A stretch of 64,000 bases of DNA, taken from assembly GCA_947685225.1 (NCBI GenBank), contig CANTUV010000022.1:9900501-9964500 (forward strand), read 5' to 3'. Below are positions 22,966 to 34,681 of the stretch, piece after piece (position 1 is the stretch's first letter; each line of letters begins with the position of its first letter). A program made the translations under genes and the position numbers. The DNA comes from Garcia nutans (taxonomy: Eukaryota > Streptophyta > Magnoliopsida > Malpighiales > Euphorbiaceae). Under the pieces are notes generated by a model. It saw nothing but the letters and a program-made list of their open reading frames with translations. It searched no databases and was not told the origin of the DNA.

Positions 22966-25900
22966 TCATTGCACTTTTGCAACAGTACGGCTTGACATAC
23001 CATGCAACAATTTGACAAACCCATGGAAACTGAGTTTCCCATCAGTATGTCTTATCCAGTCATTGAGAACAGCATGAACTGGGATAGAGGGACCAAGTCC
23101 AAGTTCCTGAAATGTTAAATTTCAAACAGTCATAAGCCTAATTTGTATGAATTTGTCAGAAAATCAATATATGGACGGATATATTTCTAAGAAAAGCTGC
23201 CAATCCCAACATGGTATTGTAAGTGGACATGGGCAGTCCCAAACATTGCAGATGTATTATGGCATGAATGGCAATATCGATGTCAGCAATGGAAAAAAAA
23301 AATGAATTGCCAAACTTCCACAAGTTGATCTCTCAATCTTCTCCTTTTTCTAATCAGCCATTAGACTCCCATCACATTTTTCAAAGCCATGAAATAATGA
23401 TTTAAGTAATACACTACTGTTGAAGCTTTGGTTTTGTGCTCTAAAGCATGCAGTAGGGCAACAAAATGTCGTGAATTTTTGGAAAATCTGTAACGAGTGA
23501 GTTTGTTCTAACTTACTGAAGCAAGCTCCTCAATAACGATAGCTCTGTTTCCATCTTTGTCAAAAAGCTCATATGCACAACGGGCATGTTGTTCCCACCT
23601 ATCAAGTGCTTCCAGCTGATGGACACTCAAGGCAGCTGCACAAAATTCTTCAAAATCCATTCTTCTGTATTGAAGTGCATTTAGCTGTCATGAATGAAAA
23701 TTAAGAGGTAATATTATCTAGAAGCTGATACCCATACAAAATATATAACACCACATATATTTGGCAAATCAATACATACTGAGGAGAGAAAATCAGGGAT
23801 GCAAGAATCCTTCATAGCATCGGTTGCATTTTTCATTAAGGCCTGCACCAAACAAAATAATGACAAGACACTTCTGATTATCCAGGCAAGCTATCTCGAA
23901 TATACATGTGCGCAGGTGTGTACATAATTGAGGGCCTGATGGGGAGGAGATACCAACCATTCTAAAGTTTTCCAATTTTATGCTACCATTCTTGTTTGGC
24001 TCTAATAATGCAAACTGTTCCTTCAGATAATAGAGTTCATCTACAGTCAATGTTTTAGACAATGCCTGCAAGATAAACCCAAAAAAAAGATAGATTCACT
24101 AAAAAATGCGACAAAGTTTAATGCTTATAATAGTTAGGAAACTGGATCGTCAGATAGCCTTCCATTGTTAGTTTAAAAACAGAAGCCTCATATCAATTAA
24201 AAAAGAAGATACAAATGAGGTAAATTTAAAATATTTCTAATGGAGAAAACAGAAAACCCAGAGTATCAAAAAGGTAAAAATTATAAAACGTACTTGTGTT
24301 AACATGCAAAAAAAAAAAACAGATTTTTTCCCTTTTTTTTCACAAATGTGTACACACCCTTAAAGCAGCCTTACGCAGAGATGATGAGCGCATGTATGCC
24401 TTCATGAGTTTGAAAATTAAAATATCAAGAGGCACTTTTACATTATTATTATTCCAGATCCATGGATGACCTGCAAATAGAAGATTATATAATGGTGATT
24501 CACTATAATGACATTTATACAAAGAAAAAGAGAAAATCAAGCACTCACTTAAGGCTTGAGCTGCCGTCATTCGCTTCCTGGGGTCCTTGTTTAATAGACG
24601 TTTAACAAAGTCTTTTGCTTCCACAGATAAAGAAGGCCAAGGTGCTTCATCAAAACTTGGATCTGCTTTCAAGACTGCCCGAAAAATTCCAGACTCGGTC
24701 CTAGCCCAAAATGGACGACTGCCGCATAATAGTATATATGCTATTACACCTATGCTCCAAACATCAGCTTCTGTGCTATACGATCTATGGAGGACTTCAG
24801 GTGCCACATAGTAAGCACTGCCCACAATGTCATTAAGTCTTTCATCTGTAAACCACCCCAGGTGTCAAAAACCCACCCAAGATCACAAGGTCAAGGAGCA
24901 CATCATTCAGAACAAGCAGCAACTCCATTAGACATTGCCAAAAAGGACAAACCTGGTCTGACAAAATCTGATAAGCCAAAGTCTATGGCTTTCAGCTGAG
25001 AGTTCTCGTCCTTAGAAGCATACAGAAAGTTCTGATCAAGCAAAAGGACAATGTGATTACAACATAAAAAAGAATTATAAAATGTGATTACAACATAAAA
25101 AAGAATTATAAAGACAGCATAAAATATAAAAGCCAGACGCAAGTATTCTTGGCCCATCACAGTGTTTAATTACAAATATTCAAGCAACCCAAATGATATC
25201 AGAGAAATGTCTTTGAACTATTGGTTTCTCTATCTAATTATTATATGTCTTTGTTCTTTTGCTTGCTATTCCTGACAATTTCAGGTAGACCAGATTGAAA
25301 GAATTAATATACTTTCAAATTCAAGTGATTGAAGTTCATTTTGTCCTATCATACACTCATAATTTTAGCAGTTAATTTTCAATTTTACTTAATAAACCAG
25401 CAGTGAAACTGATTGTTGCAGAGAAAGACAAGGTTTTCAAACCCAAACTGGTCTTCAAAATACAAAGGCAAAATGGTCATAGGTTGAAAGCTCATCTGGA
25501 TGGAACAAGGATAAATATTTAAAACATAACAGAAATCAGTAGTCAGTTAAAAATATATCAAAACTAACTACACTTGCTTAGATTTATGTGCAATAATAAA
25601 ATTACTTCAGTTGCGTATCAATCCTCTAAATTCTTGTAGGTAACAAATTTAAAATTTTATTAGATTTTAAATCAAAATAATAAATATATAATTGAAACAA
25701 TAGTTTAAATAAATTTTATCATAAAATTTTGTCTCCCATTAGAAATTATAACTAAATTACTCTTGTTTCAACAAATGATAACTTAATAAAATATATTTTT
25801 TATGCATAGAAAAAAGAAACCTGCTGAAATTTTAATTGAGTTTAAAACACTAGTTTGGAAATAGAGCAACACATCCACAAAATTTGTCAAGTGGTTGAAG

Positions 25901-28900
25901 ATTTTAAGTCAGAATACATGCTGTTAGGTTCAATTCCTTCAGCATGCCAAATTCACAATTGAGCCTTTTTTATAAGATGGACCCATCATATCATCCTTTT
26001 GCAACCCAGCTGCTTATTTGATCCAGGACCAGGTTTCCTGGTTCACTGTTACCCAGCTGGCTCTACAAGATTGGGGAAAAAAAGGGGTATAATAGCCAGA
26101 TTGGACAGGTGGCTGAACTGGTTCCTGGTTAATCCAGCCCAACTGGCCAGTCCAGTTCTGGCGACCTAGGAAAAAAGTTAAAACAAATAGTTTCAAATTA
26201 GCAAGCAATGATGCCTTCAAGCAGATCAAAAGCTAAAAGATCAAGGAATCAAACAGCTAAGATTTGCACCCTTTTTATGAATTATTAAGCAAATTGAATC
26301 AAAATAAAACTTCAAATTATCTATTCATATTTCTTCAATTTTTATGTATGTTCTCGAATCTCAAATAGAATTCTTAGCACCCCAAGCTCCAAGGAATTGA
26401 TTAAGCTGCGCACAGACAGGCAAGCACACAGCATTTGTTTAGTAGCATTAACTTCAGTCAAGATGACATCAGCAAGTGAAATTACATTAAATAAGTACCT
26501 ATTATGTACAATTAAGGAGTACAGGGGAAACCTAAAACTAGCCCAATTTAAAATAGCTGAATGTTGACAAATTTGATTTAATGCTTCACTCAACAACTGG
26601 GCATATAGTAAAAGGCACAGTTACAGAATTAACTTCAAGTCAGTCTTATCTATATACGAAGTAGAGTAGCACTATTCCACATTATTTCCGGGTTTTCCCT
26701 ACACAACTCCTGGTGCACAGAAATCTCAAGTTGTTCAATGAACTCATCAAGGCTACCAACAAGTTTTTTTTCTTTTTAGTTTCTATCCTTTTTTTGGGTA
26801 AATGTAATATCGGCTTTCTCTCAGTAAAGAAAAGAAAGTAATAGAAATAAGTTTCACCTCTGGTTTAAGATCTCGATGGACCACCCCTTGTAGATGACAA
26901 AAGGCAACAACTTGTAGTATTTGCACCAAGACAGCCTTTGCATCATCTTCCGAGTATTTCCCACCTCTAAAAGAGTGGAAAAGAAAAAGATTAATCAGAA
27001 TCTACAATGAGGTATACAGAAAACTGAGCAATTCAAAATTTTTAATACAGCCACTACGAAATGAATCACCTTGAAAGTATTCTATCTAGGAGCTCTCCTC
27101 CTTCACATAACCTGAAATGTCCATGACAAATGATTAACTTTCATGCAGTCAAATATCTCATTAATCTTTTTTGGTCACCCATTCGGTATCCAAGACATTG
27201 TCCGACTAATCTGGATTCGAGCACTATCGGATACCGAAGGAGGCGACTCTCCCAACAGAGTTTTTTTCATTCACAAGGCTCGAACCTGAGACCTTGCTTA
27301 AGGAGCAACAAGCCCCTTAGCACTTGTGTTAACTCATATTGGTAAATATCTCATTAATCTTAATAGCAAATAATCGATCATTTGCATTAAATTTACCATA
27401 TGAACAAAACTTAAGAAAACACATCCCTATTTTTTAATAACACATATGCAGTGTTGTTAAAGACCCAAGGCAAACTAAGGTGCAAAGCGTCCTAAAGCCA
27501 GCGGTGAGCAATGCTAGCCGCGCGCCAGGTGAAAACTAGGCGCATGTCCATTAGAAAAATATATATATATATTTCCTAGCTGAATGATAATATAAATGTG
27601 TGTGTAATTACATCTATATGAGTTTTTGTAGTGAAAAAGTAAAGTCACCTTTTTCGCACTAGATTTTGACTTCCAATAAATAATGGAAATTCAAAAAAAT
27701 TCCTATTCTCATTAGATTTCTATTATGAACATTCAATTTTTTAAAATATGGGCCAAAATATCTATTAGGAAAAAAATCATTCTTGAGTCTTGAATTTCTT
27801 TTTTATGTGAATTTTATTTGTAGTGAATGAGGGATGTATCCTTTTTGTATTAGATTTCAACTTTCAATGGATAAGGAAAGTTCAAAAGTTTCTTTTTTCA
27901 TTAGGTCTCTATTAGGAATATTTAATTTTTAAAATCTAGACAAAGTATCTGTTTGAACAACGGAGAGCCTAAGCATGCCTGGGCAGTAGGCGCCTTGCCT
28001 GGGTGTATCCAAGGCGCAGCCTCGCACCTTTAACAACACTGAGGCAATGCTTGAGAATCAAACAGGAAAAATGTTAATGATCCTGTCCTAAATCATCCAC
28101 GAGATAGAATTCAACTTAATTAATTAATACTAAGCATTTAAGCGTGATGCATATCTTCTGTTTCCAATCTTACTCCATAACTATATAGACATTATCCAAG
28201 TCTTCAAATGCATTGTGGAACTGCACAAGATTGCCATGTCCTGCCAAGGCTCTTAATATTTTCACCTCCCTTCTCACATCCTCAACTGCAATAGCTGTTG
28301 TCATCTGGCAAACATAAAATAAAATGCCATAAGAAGGTAAAAGGAAAGAAAAATGTAAAGTATTTCCACCATGTCAAATTAGAATTTCAAATTTGCAAAT
28401 TACCAATAAATTAGGCAAAAAGGAAAAAAAAGAGTTATTAACATTTTAGAAACTCAAGACAAACAGATAAAACTGTAGTAGTTTCGACATAATATTCTAC
28501 GAGAAAAACACTCATAATAAGAGAATAGAGCACTAGCAAAAGTGAAGCTTGTACCAAAGGAATGAGATGGCTTTTAAGGCACCATGTTGACTTAGAATTC
28601 TCAGTTAACTGGCTTAGAGAAGGCCAACCAGCTGCTCGCGTTGTATAAAAATATAAAATAATTCCACTGCTTAAGCACACACTTAAGAATATTTTTATAG
28701 TTTAATTTTAACTGTAAATTAAGACATAACTAAAAAAGACTATCAGAAAGCATTTGTCGCAGCAAAACACTGCTTCTACATAAGCATATCCTGAAGCTAG
28801 TAATAAAAATATTTCCAACAAGCTATTTCAATATCAGTTTAAAAGCAATTACCTAAGTGATAGTCATAATGGGCAAAAATGGTTTCATTTCCTTATGTTT

Positions 28901-30413
28901 GCAGGAAAAGAAGAACGCAGGTTTTAAAATCTTGATAAAAAAAGAGGTTGACTTTTGAAACAAATCCAGGAAGTATTACACATTCATCATCTGACAGATT
29001 GACTGCCTGATTAAGTCATAAAGAATTATAAGCTCAATGGTGCCCTTAACACAGATAATTGTGAAATGGCCCAGCCATGGTCCTCTCCCCTTCCAATTTG
29101 AGTGTAAACAAAACCTAGTGGTGGACGTAAGTTTATTGATTGGCCAAGTAATCAGTAATATTACAGGCCCGTGGAAGGACCCAAGTGGAAGATTTATCTA
29201 TTTTAAAAATCAGATCCACTCAGCCATCAGAATACTCCTTCCCTCTTCCTAAAGTAGCAACTGCCAGATGTTGGGTATCGACAGAACGTAGTTAGAACAA
29301 GCCTTTAGAAAAATAAAGCAATAGTTCCCACTCCTTTTGACACTAAACACTTTTATTAGCTGGCACACATAAAGATTGCTCATGCATACTACAGCATTCT
29401 GGTTCAAAACTGGGATTTAAACCTAAAATAAACCCAACAAGGCATCCAAAGCACAGTACCAAGCTATCCAAAGGGAAGTGAGGTGGGCCTTCAATTTCGC
29501 CATTGACCCAAAAATAACTAATAAACAAACAAAATGGTGATTTGGTGTCTATCACACTTAAAGCACCGACCTTTAGCCTGCCGCTTACTTGTCTAAAATT
29601 AATCCTAATATTCCACCTTTAGAAGGATTCCAACTAGCAACTTCTGGGAATTTAATTTGTTATGCCTTCTAAGCTTCTTCATATCCGTTCAGACTAAAAG
29701 TTCACACCTTTCTACAAAAATTAAAAATTCAACAAAAAGAACACATAAAAAAATCGAAAAACAGCATATATAACATAAAAATGGAAATCAAACAAAATAA
29801 ATCATAAAAATGAAAATGTAAATCTTCAATATCAAATTGAGTGCATAATAAATAAATAAAACATTTGCAAAAGAACCTTGGATTTGGGTATGACTTTAAC
29901 AGCAACTTGTTGACCTTTACGATCACCTTTCTTGAACTTAGCAGAACAAGTATACCCAAAATGCCCTCGACCCACCTCTTCCCCTACCTCTAACCTACTC
30001 GCGAACTCCTTAGAAAACCCAAACCTCTTATCCAACTCTAAAGTAGCCGCATCTTCACTATCACCTTCCCCTTCCTCGGGAATTGCTGTCTTCTTCTTCT
30101 TCTTCCCTTGTTCCCTCCTACGGAGGACAGCTCTAATGTGCTTGGCGGGGGAAGGCGGAGGGAATGGCTTTTTAAAGAGCCGCATCGGTGTCGGAGTAGA
30201 GTTAGCAGCTGTAGATTCAGTAGAAGGTGATTTCTTGAACAAATAAGCAGGGCTGGGAGTATAGAATGGGAAGAAAGGTGACTGTTTAGGATTTGGTAGA
30301 GGTTTGAATGGAGATTTCGGAGTCTGGATAGGATTGTACAGGTCATCATTTACAGGCTGGTTTTGTGGAGCGTAAGGGTTGGGTTTGGGAGGTTTTGAAG
30401 TACAAGTTCCCAT
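22966..30413 (-). CDS. CRK: CDPK-related protein kinase (CRK), 11 exons, 595 aa
   Basis: A Ser/Thr kinase of the plant CRK family, membrane-anchored and able to respond to Ca2+/calmodulin in known members. Exons (minus): 30413-29877, 28304-28174, 27111-27070, 26966-26858, 25031-24953, 24845-24549, 24470-24358, 24065-23958, 23842-23780, 23684-23517, 23106-22966. All junctions are GT-AG and in phase, totalling 1788 bp. The start MGTCTSK gives Gly2 for myristoylation and Cys4 for palmitoylation. A Pro/Ser-rich variable region spans 8-100 and a Lys run 104-108. Kinase core: Gly loop GEEVGRGHFG (145-152), Lys173, HRDLKPEN with Asp269, DFG Asp290, APE 314-316. C-terminal EF-hands are degenerate (for example NKNGSIKLEN near 459), as is usual in CRKs. 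Length equals that of typical CRKs and no damage is seen. Introns host a SINE and a MITE. Confidence 0.93.
25032..26857 (-). other. CRK intron 4
   Basis: The longest intron (1826 bp). Near its acceptor is a tandem duplication of about 36 bp ('atgtgattacaacataaaaa', near 25050 and 25082). A CTGG-rich patch with inverted words lies at 26005-26165 and may be an old MITE. No coding content. Confidence 0.55.
27169..27343 (-). mobile_element. tRNA-derived SINE in CRK intron 2
   Basis: A 175-bp insert flanked by a perfect 18-bp target duplication AAATATCTCATTAATCTT (27151-27168 and 27344-27361). On the minus strand it starts with a tRNA-like head: an A-box-like stretch near 'gttaacacaagtgctaagg' and a B box 'ggttcgagcc' about 45 bp later. 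It ends in a short A tail. This is the structure of a Pol III SINE inserted by a LINE's enzymes. The family is not identified. Confidence 0.85.
27449..28041. mobile_element. hAT-like MITE in CRK intron 2
   Basis: The 14-bp terminal inverted repeats CAGTGTTGTTAAAG are identical at both ends. They are followed by related inner sequence on each side ('aaggcgcagcctcgcacct' on the right). The 593-bp element has no ORF. A clean 8-bp duplication is not visible, so the exact ends or age are uncertain. Confidence 0.78.
28305..29876 (-). other. CRK intron 1
   Basis: A 1572-bp intron between the N-terminal variable exon and the first all-kinase exon. No element or ORF recognised. Confidence 0.6.
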
Positions 30414-30660
30414 ATTTGTTTTTTGGGAGAAGGAGGTATGAGTTGTTATGACATTGTGTGGAGGATCTGGGGGCGGAAGCGGCGGTGGAGTGGTGGTGGT
30501 GAACCTGAGGGGCAGAAAGAGAGAGGTGATGGTGGGATTTGTTGGAGTATATTAGGCGTTGTAGGAGCAGAAAGTGAAAGTGAAAAGTGAGCTGTACACT
30601 GTGAACTATCCATGAGCCTTGCACATGACTTTAATATATATTTCTATTTCGGTAATACTT
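30414..30660 (-). promoter_or_regulatory. CRK 5' UTR and core promoter region
   Basis: Minus strand. A TATA-like 'aatatatatt' lies at about 30635-30645, some 225 bp before the ATG, followed by a T/C-rich leader typical of a plant 5' UTR. No transcription start can be fixed from sequence. Confidence 0.4.
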
Positions 30661-31229
30661 TATTTTCAAATAAAACTTTATTTTTTAAACTATAAATTTG
30701 ATTTATTTCTTTGCATATAATCAACAAGATGAAGAATTGTAACTTATATTATATACAATAATAATAAATTAAATATAGTATTTACTAAAAAATAATCCAA
30801 CAGCAGCTATTCTTTACCATTTGAGTGGAAAAAGTGAAAGTGATGTTTGAAACTTTAGTCTTTTGACCATAATTTTACTTTGAGGTTTGTTGAACCTATT
30901 TCAAATGGTTCTTATAAAATTGGAAAATTGAGTTCAAATCTCAACAAAATTATCTTTTAGAGAAATTTAACAAAATTAAGTTTATTAAAATAAATTTAAT
31001 TTACACGCCGTGATATAATTTAATGATAATTATATTTTTTTTCTTAAATCAATTTTTTCTTTTTAATATAATATAATATTTAAAATATATATATATATAC
31101 AAACTTAATTTTGTCACCTCCAATATTTAATATAATTCTAATAGGGGGACTAATACCCACTCTATATGATGAATAGAATAAAAAAGTTTTATAATTTGAA
31201 CCTAAGTCAAGTTTATTACTCAATTTAAA
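30661..31229. other. Intergenic, AT-rich, no gene seen
   Basis: Upstream region of the CRK gene. Nothing recognisable apart from a (TA)n run near 31088-31100. Confidence 0.45.
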
Positions 31230-31246
31230 CCCAATATTTTTAGATA

Positions 31247-31391
31247 AAAAAAGAGTAGTCCGGTGTACGAATAGGCTTTTGTATGCAGTCTTTTTTTATA
31301 ATTAATTACAAAATGTCGTTTTCACGATTCGAAGTCGTAACCTCATATCACACGACGACAACACTTATCGTTGCGCCAAGGCTCCCCTTTA
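31247..31391 (-). mobile_element. Au-like SINE
   Basis: Read on the minus strand it begins 'ggggagccttggcgcaacga', contains a B-box-like 'gacttcgaatcgtg' region, and ends with 'ttcgtacaccggact' and a short T run. That is the layout of the plant Au-type SINE, here missing some middle bases. Target duplications of 17 bp flank it (31230-31246 and 31392-31408), with 15 of 17 positions identical. Confidence 0.78.
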
Positions 31392-31408
31392 CCCAATGTT
31401 CTTAGATA

Positions 31409-32969
31409 CATTATATATTTTCTAAATATAATTGTTTTATTTTATAAAGTATTTATATGTAAAATATATACTATATTATGTAAATATAAAAATAAACAAA
31501 ATACTAAAATTCTTAAAAACAACAAATAAAATATATATGTAAATAGTTATACGATATTTAAACAATATTTTATTTTATTATTCAACTTTCAAAAAAATTA
31601 GCTTTTGTTTAGATATTATAGTCACTTACATAATCAATGTTGATTTGATGCTTAATCTAAATAATTAATTGAAAAAAAAATAAAGAATTTCGAACAATAG
31701 ATATATTTATATATGGTACGATTGTTAATAATGGTTTAGGTCAACAACCATATGCACTAATTTTGTTGAGTTATATTTGGCTGTGCTTGAACTCGTGCTA
31801 ACTTTTATTATCAGTGCTTATTCAGCTGAGTTAAATAATCACACGACTTTTAGAAAAATATATTAATTAAAATAAATTATTAAAAAAAAACTTGCGTCTA
31901 TTTGACCAATTTTGATTTGTGAGACGGTGATGTGGTGAATAAAGCTTAAGATAGTCCTTTAAATTTGTATGTCTGCATAAAAATCTTAATTTATCTTATT
32001 GTGTTCACAACTGCGTAAAATATTTATAAATTATTATATAATTATAATTAAAGGTTATCCACCAAATTTATATATTATATTAAAATATTTAACGTTGATA
32101 TAATATTATGTCATGTTATTTTTATCTATTCTAATTTTTTAATATTTAAAATTAAATTTATTATTTATTATATAATATAGTAGATATTTATTTGATATTT
32201 ATTTAAAATAAAATTAAAATAATATATTTGATATTAATTTATATTTATTTAAAAATTTTTAATAAAATTATAATACCATATTTAATATTAATAATAACTA
32301 GCAGTTATATATATATATAAATATAACTAATATGCTATTATTATTTTTTTTCCACAATAACATTTAGCTTTAAAATCATAATATTATTGTTCAATTATTA
32401 TATTATTATTCAACTAATGTATAAGTAATATATCATATTTTTTATATTTTTTTATATTTCATTTGATCTATTTTTTTATTTGATTATTATGTTTACAATT
32501 ATGATAGAAAAGATTGCTATTCTTTATCTCATTAATTACATTTTGTATTATTTATTAAAACTCTTATATATATCTCCAAAGTAATGCAAATTTTAAAAAT
32601 ATTAAATTTATTATTTATTATAATAAAATTATAATATAATAATATTAATTATTATATATATTTATTTAAAAATTTTAAATAAAATTAGAATATTTTATTT
32701 GATATTAATAATAAGTAGTGAATAATTTCTCAATGATTAATAAATTCTCAAAAAAAATATTGAAATTCAATTATTAATAGTTGAGTTTTCATATGCATGC
32801 TTTACTTTTTTCAACAAAAAATCTATAATCAATGGAAGCATAAGAATAAAACTAAAAAAATCATAAAAAAATATAGAAATTAATAATAACTCGTGTAATT
32901 AGTTTTTTAAAAAAAAGTATGAGGATGTTTTAATATATATACATATAAGGGTATATGTATAAGGGTGAA
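31409..32969. other. Intergenic, extremely AT-rich, no gene seen
   Basis: Long A/T-only stretches and (TA)n runs. No ORF, RNA gene or element end recognised. Confidence 0.5.
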
Positions 32970-33130
32970 TGAATCCCTTGCAAACTAATGGATGTAAACA
33001 AATAGCACGGCCTTCTACTAAAATGAGTTGGAATACTTGTATGCCTAATATATGCAGAGTCGGCGCTTTATTCAATAATACCGGATGCCCTTGCATACCT
33101 TCCTAAAGTATTTTCTATACAATTGGAGTC
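32970..33130 (-). pseudogene. rpoC1: Plastid rpoC1 fragment (nuclear plastid insert)
   Basis: The minus strand encodes 'MQGHPVLLNKAPTLHILGIQ' and 'ILVEGRAICLHPLVCKGF'. This is a highly conserved block of the plastid RNA polymerase beta' subunit, just before the catalytic NADFDGD motif, which is absent here. Upstream, 'PIV*KIL*EG' matches the preceding rpoC1 codons with two Trp/Gln-to-stop changes. It is a nuclear copy of plastid DNA, already mutated, and cannot function. The plastid gene makes plastid RNA polymerase; this fragment does not. Confidence 0.85.
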
Positions 33131-33440
33131 AATCAAATAATATATAGTAAATGAGCTAGCTTGAAAATAAATGAATTGCTAGTGGTAGAATATTATTCTC
33201 GTCAGACTTAAGCCTAATTAAAATAATAAGGGTTCGAGAAATTTTGCCCATTGTCGCCTAAGTAAAAAAACCAAAAGCAAGGATTTGATCGGGAGATTTT
33301 TCTCTCATTCCTATATCATAGAACGATAGGGATATTTTCATTTCTTTCTATTTTTTTTAGTATTTTTTATACCGCAGAAATTATGAATAGAAAAGCTATA
33401 ACAAGGAAAGGTTTAACTGTTAGAATTTGGATATATATAT
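33131..33440. other. Possible further plastid-derived sequence
   Basis: Adjacent to the rpoC1 piece, less AT-rich and more complex than its surroundings; its texture resembles plastid spacer DNA. It does not continue rpoC1, so the insert would be rearranged. The source locus is not assigned. Confidence 0.35.
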
Positions 33441-33494
33441 ATATAAGAGTAAAATGAAAAAATGAGGTGCAAAATACTATTTATCTACATATAA

Positions 33495-33608
33495 TATAGA
33501 GTCTTGGATTTATCACTCAATGTCACCATCGATTCATAGAAGCATCTTTTGGCTTAATAATGTCATTGATGTGTGGAATGATCTTGAAGTAAGATTCTCA
33601 CAAGGTGA
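33495..33608 (+). pseudogene. copia gag fragment
   Basis: The plus strand encodes 'ESWIYHSMSPSIHRSIFWLN' then 'VIDVWNDLEVRFSQGDL', the conserved middle of copia Gag. It ends abruptly at about 33608, where minus-strand Athila-like gag begins. It is likely the 5' part of the copia remnant that resumes at 35946. Confidence 0.75.
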
Positions 33609-34559
33609 CCTACACCACAAAAATCGCAAGCTATTGTAACCGTTGGAGAAGTCTGAATTTGCATCCCTTCAATCTTCTTATTTAATGCCTCCACTTGAGC
33701 TGCCAATGATGTCATAGCATCCACATTATACACCCTTGCTGTTGTCCTTGGTTGAGCTCTTGCATTATGATACAAAAAACATATTAGCTACCATCTCATC
33801 AATGAGCTCGAAGGATTCTTCAGGTGTCTTCCTATTTATAGAATCTCCAGCAGCAGCATCAATCATATTCCTTGCATGAATGTTGATTCCTTTGTAAAAA
33901 TTTTGTACTTGCATCCATAAAGGAATTTGATGATGAGGGCACCTTCTCAAAAGATCCTTGAATCTTTCCCATGCCTCATGTAAAGATTCTGTATCACCCT
34001 GCACAAAAGAAGAAATTTCGTTTAAAATTTTCATTGTTTTTGAGGGTGGAAAATACTTACCAAGAAACTTCTTTGACAGATCATCCCATATTCTAATCGA
34101 ACCTGATGGCAAAGAAGTAAGCCAACGTTTCGCTTTATCCCTTAAGCTAAAGGGAAAAAGTCTCAACCAAACAGCCTCATCAGGAACTCCATTGTACTTA
34201 AAAGTAGCGCACAACTCAAGAAAGTTGGCAATATGCTGATGAGGATCTTCATGATCCAAGCCTCCAAATTGATACCCATTTTGAATCATTTGAATGATTT
34301 GAGGCTTAATCTCGAAATTATTAGCAGGAATGACAGGTCTAATTATGGATGGTAGTGCTCCACTCAGTTGAGCCATCACATAGTCTTGCATTGTACATTG
34401 TGGTCTTTGATTCCTATCACCATTGCCACCTTCCACATCCACAAGATCATTCGGTGGATTAGCCATAGTAACTTGTCTAGCTAACATTCTCCTTAAGTGA
34501 AAACTTTTTTCAAGCTCCGGATCAAACTCTACCAGTGGCCAACCGCTAGCTCTGGTCAT
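33609..34559 (-). pseudogene. Athila-like Gag
   Basis: An open stretch of 264 codons (34559-33765) carries the retrotransposon gag domain: 'GGLDHEDPHQHIANFLELC', 'LFPFSLRDKAKRWLTSLPSG', 'FLGKYFPPSKTMKILNEISS' and 'ESFELIDEMVANMF'. After a frameshift near 33770 another frame gives 'VYNVDAMTSLAAQVEALNKK' and the zinc-knuckle start 'CDFCGVGH', where it is cut off. It is non-functional because of the frameshift and the truncation. Confidence 0.85.
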
Positions 34560-34681
34560 AAACCAATCAAAGGCCTAAAAGAAACAAACTCGAATAAATG
34601 ATTATTAAATCTCAAAGTAACAAACAAATAATAGAAAATTTTCAACCAAATCTATGGTCCCCGACAGCGGTGATAAAAACT

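Noticed and set aside
24587..24999. Plus-strand open frames opposite the CRK kinase exons
   Set aside because: Antisense shadows of exons 5 and 6.
27449..28041. A clean 8-bp target duplication for the CRK-intron MITE
   Set aside because: Flanking octamers match at only 3 positions, so the duplication is not claimed although the terminal repeats are good.
29932..30246. Open frames on the plus strand and in a second minus frame over 29932-30624
   Set aside because: They are shadows of CRK exon 1, whose frame is fixed by the family motif GEEVGRGHFG and by phase with exon 2.
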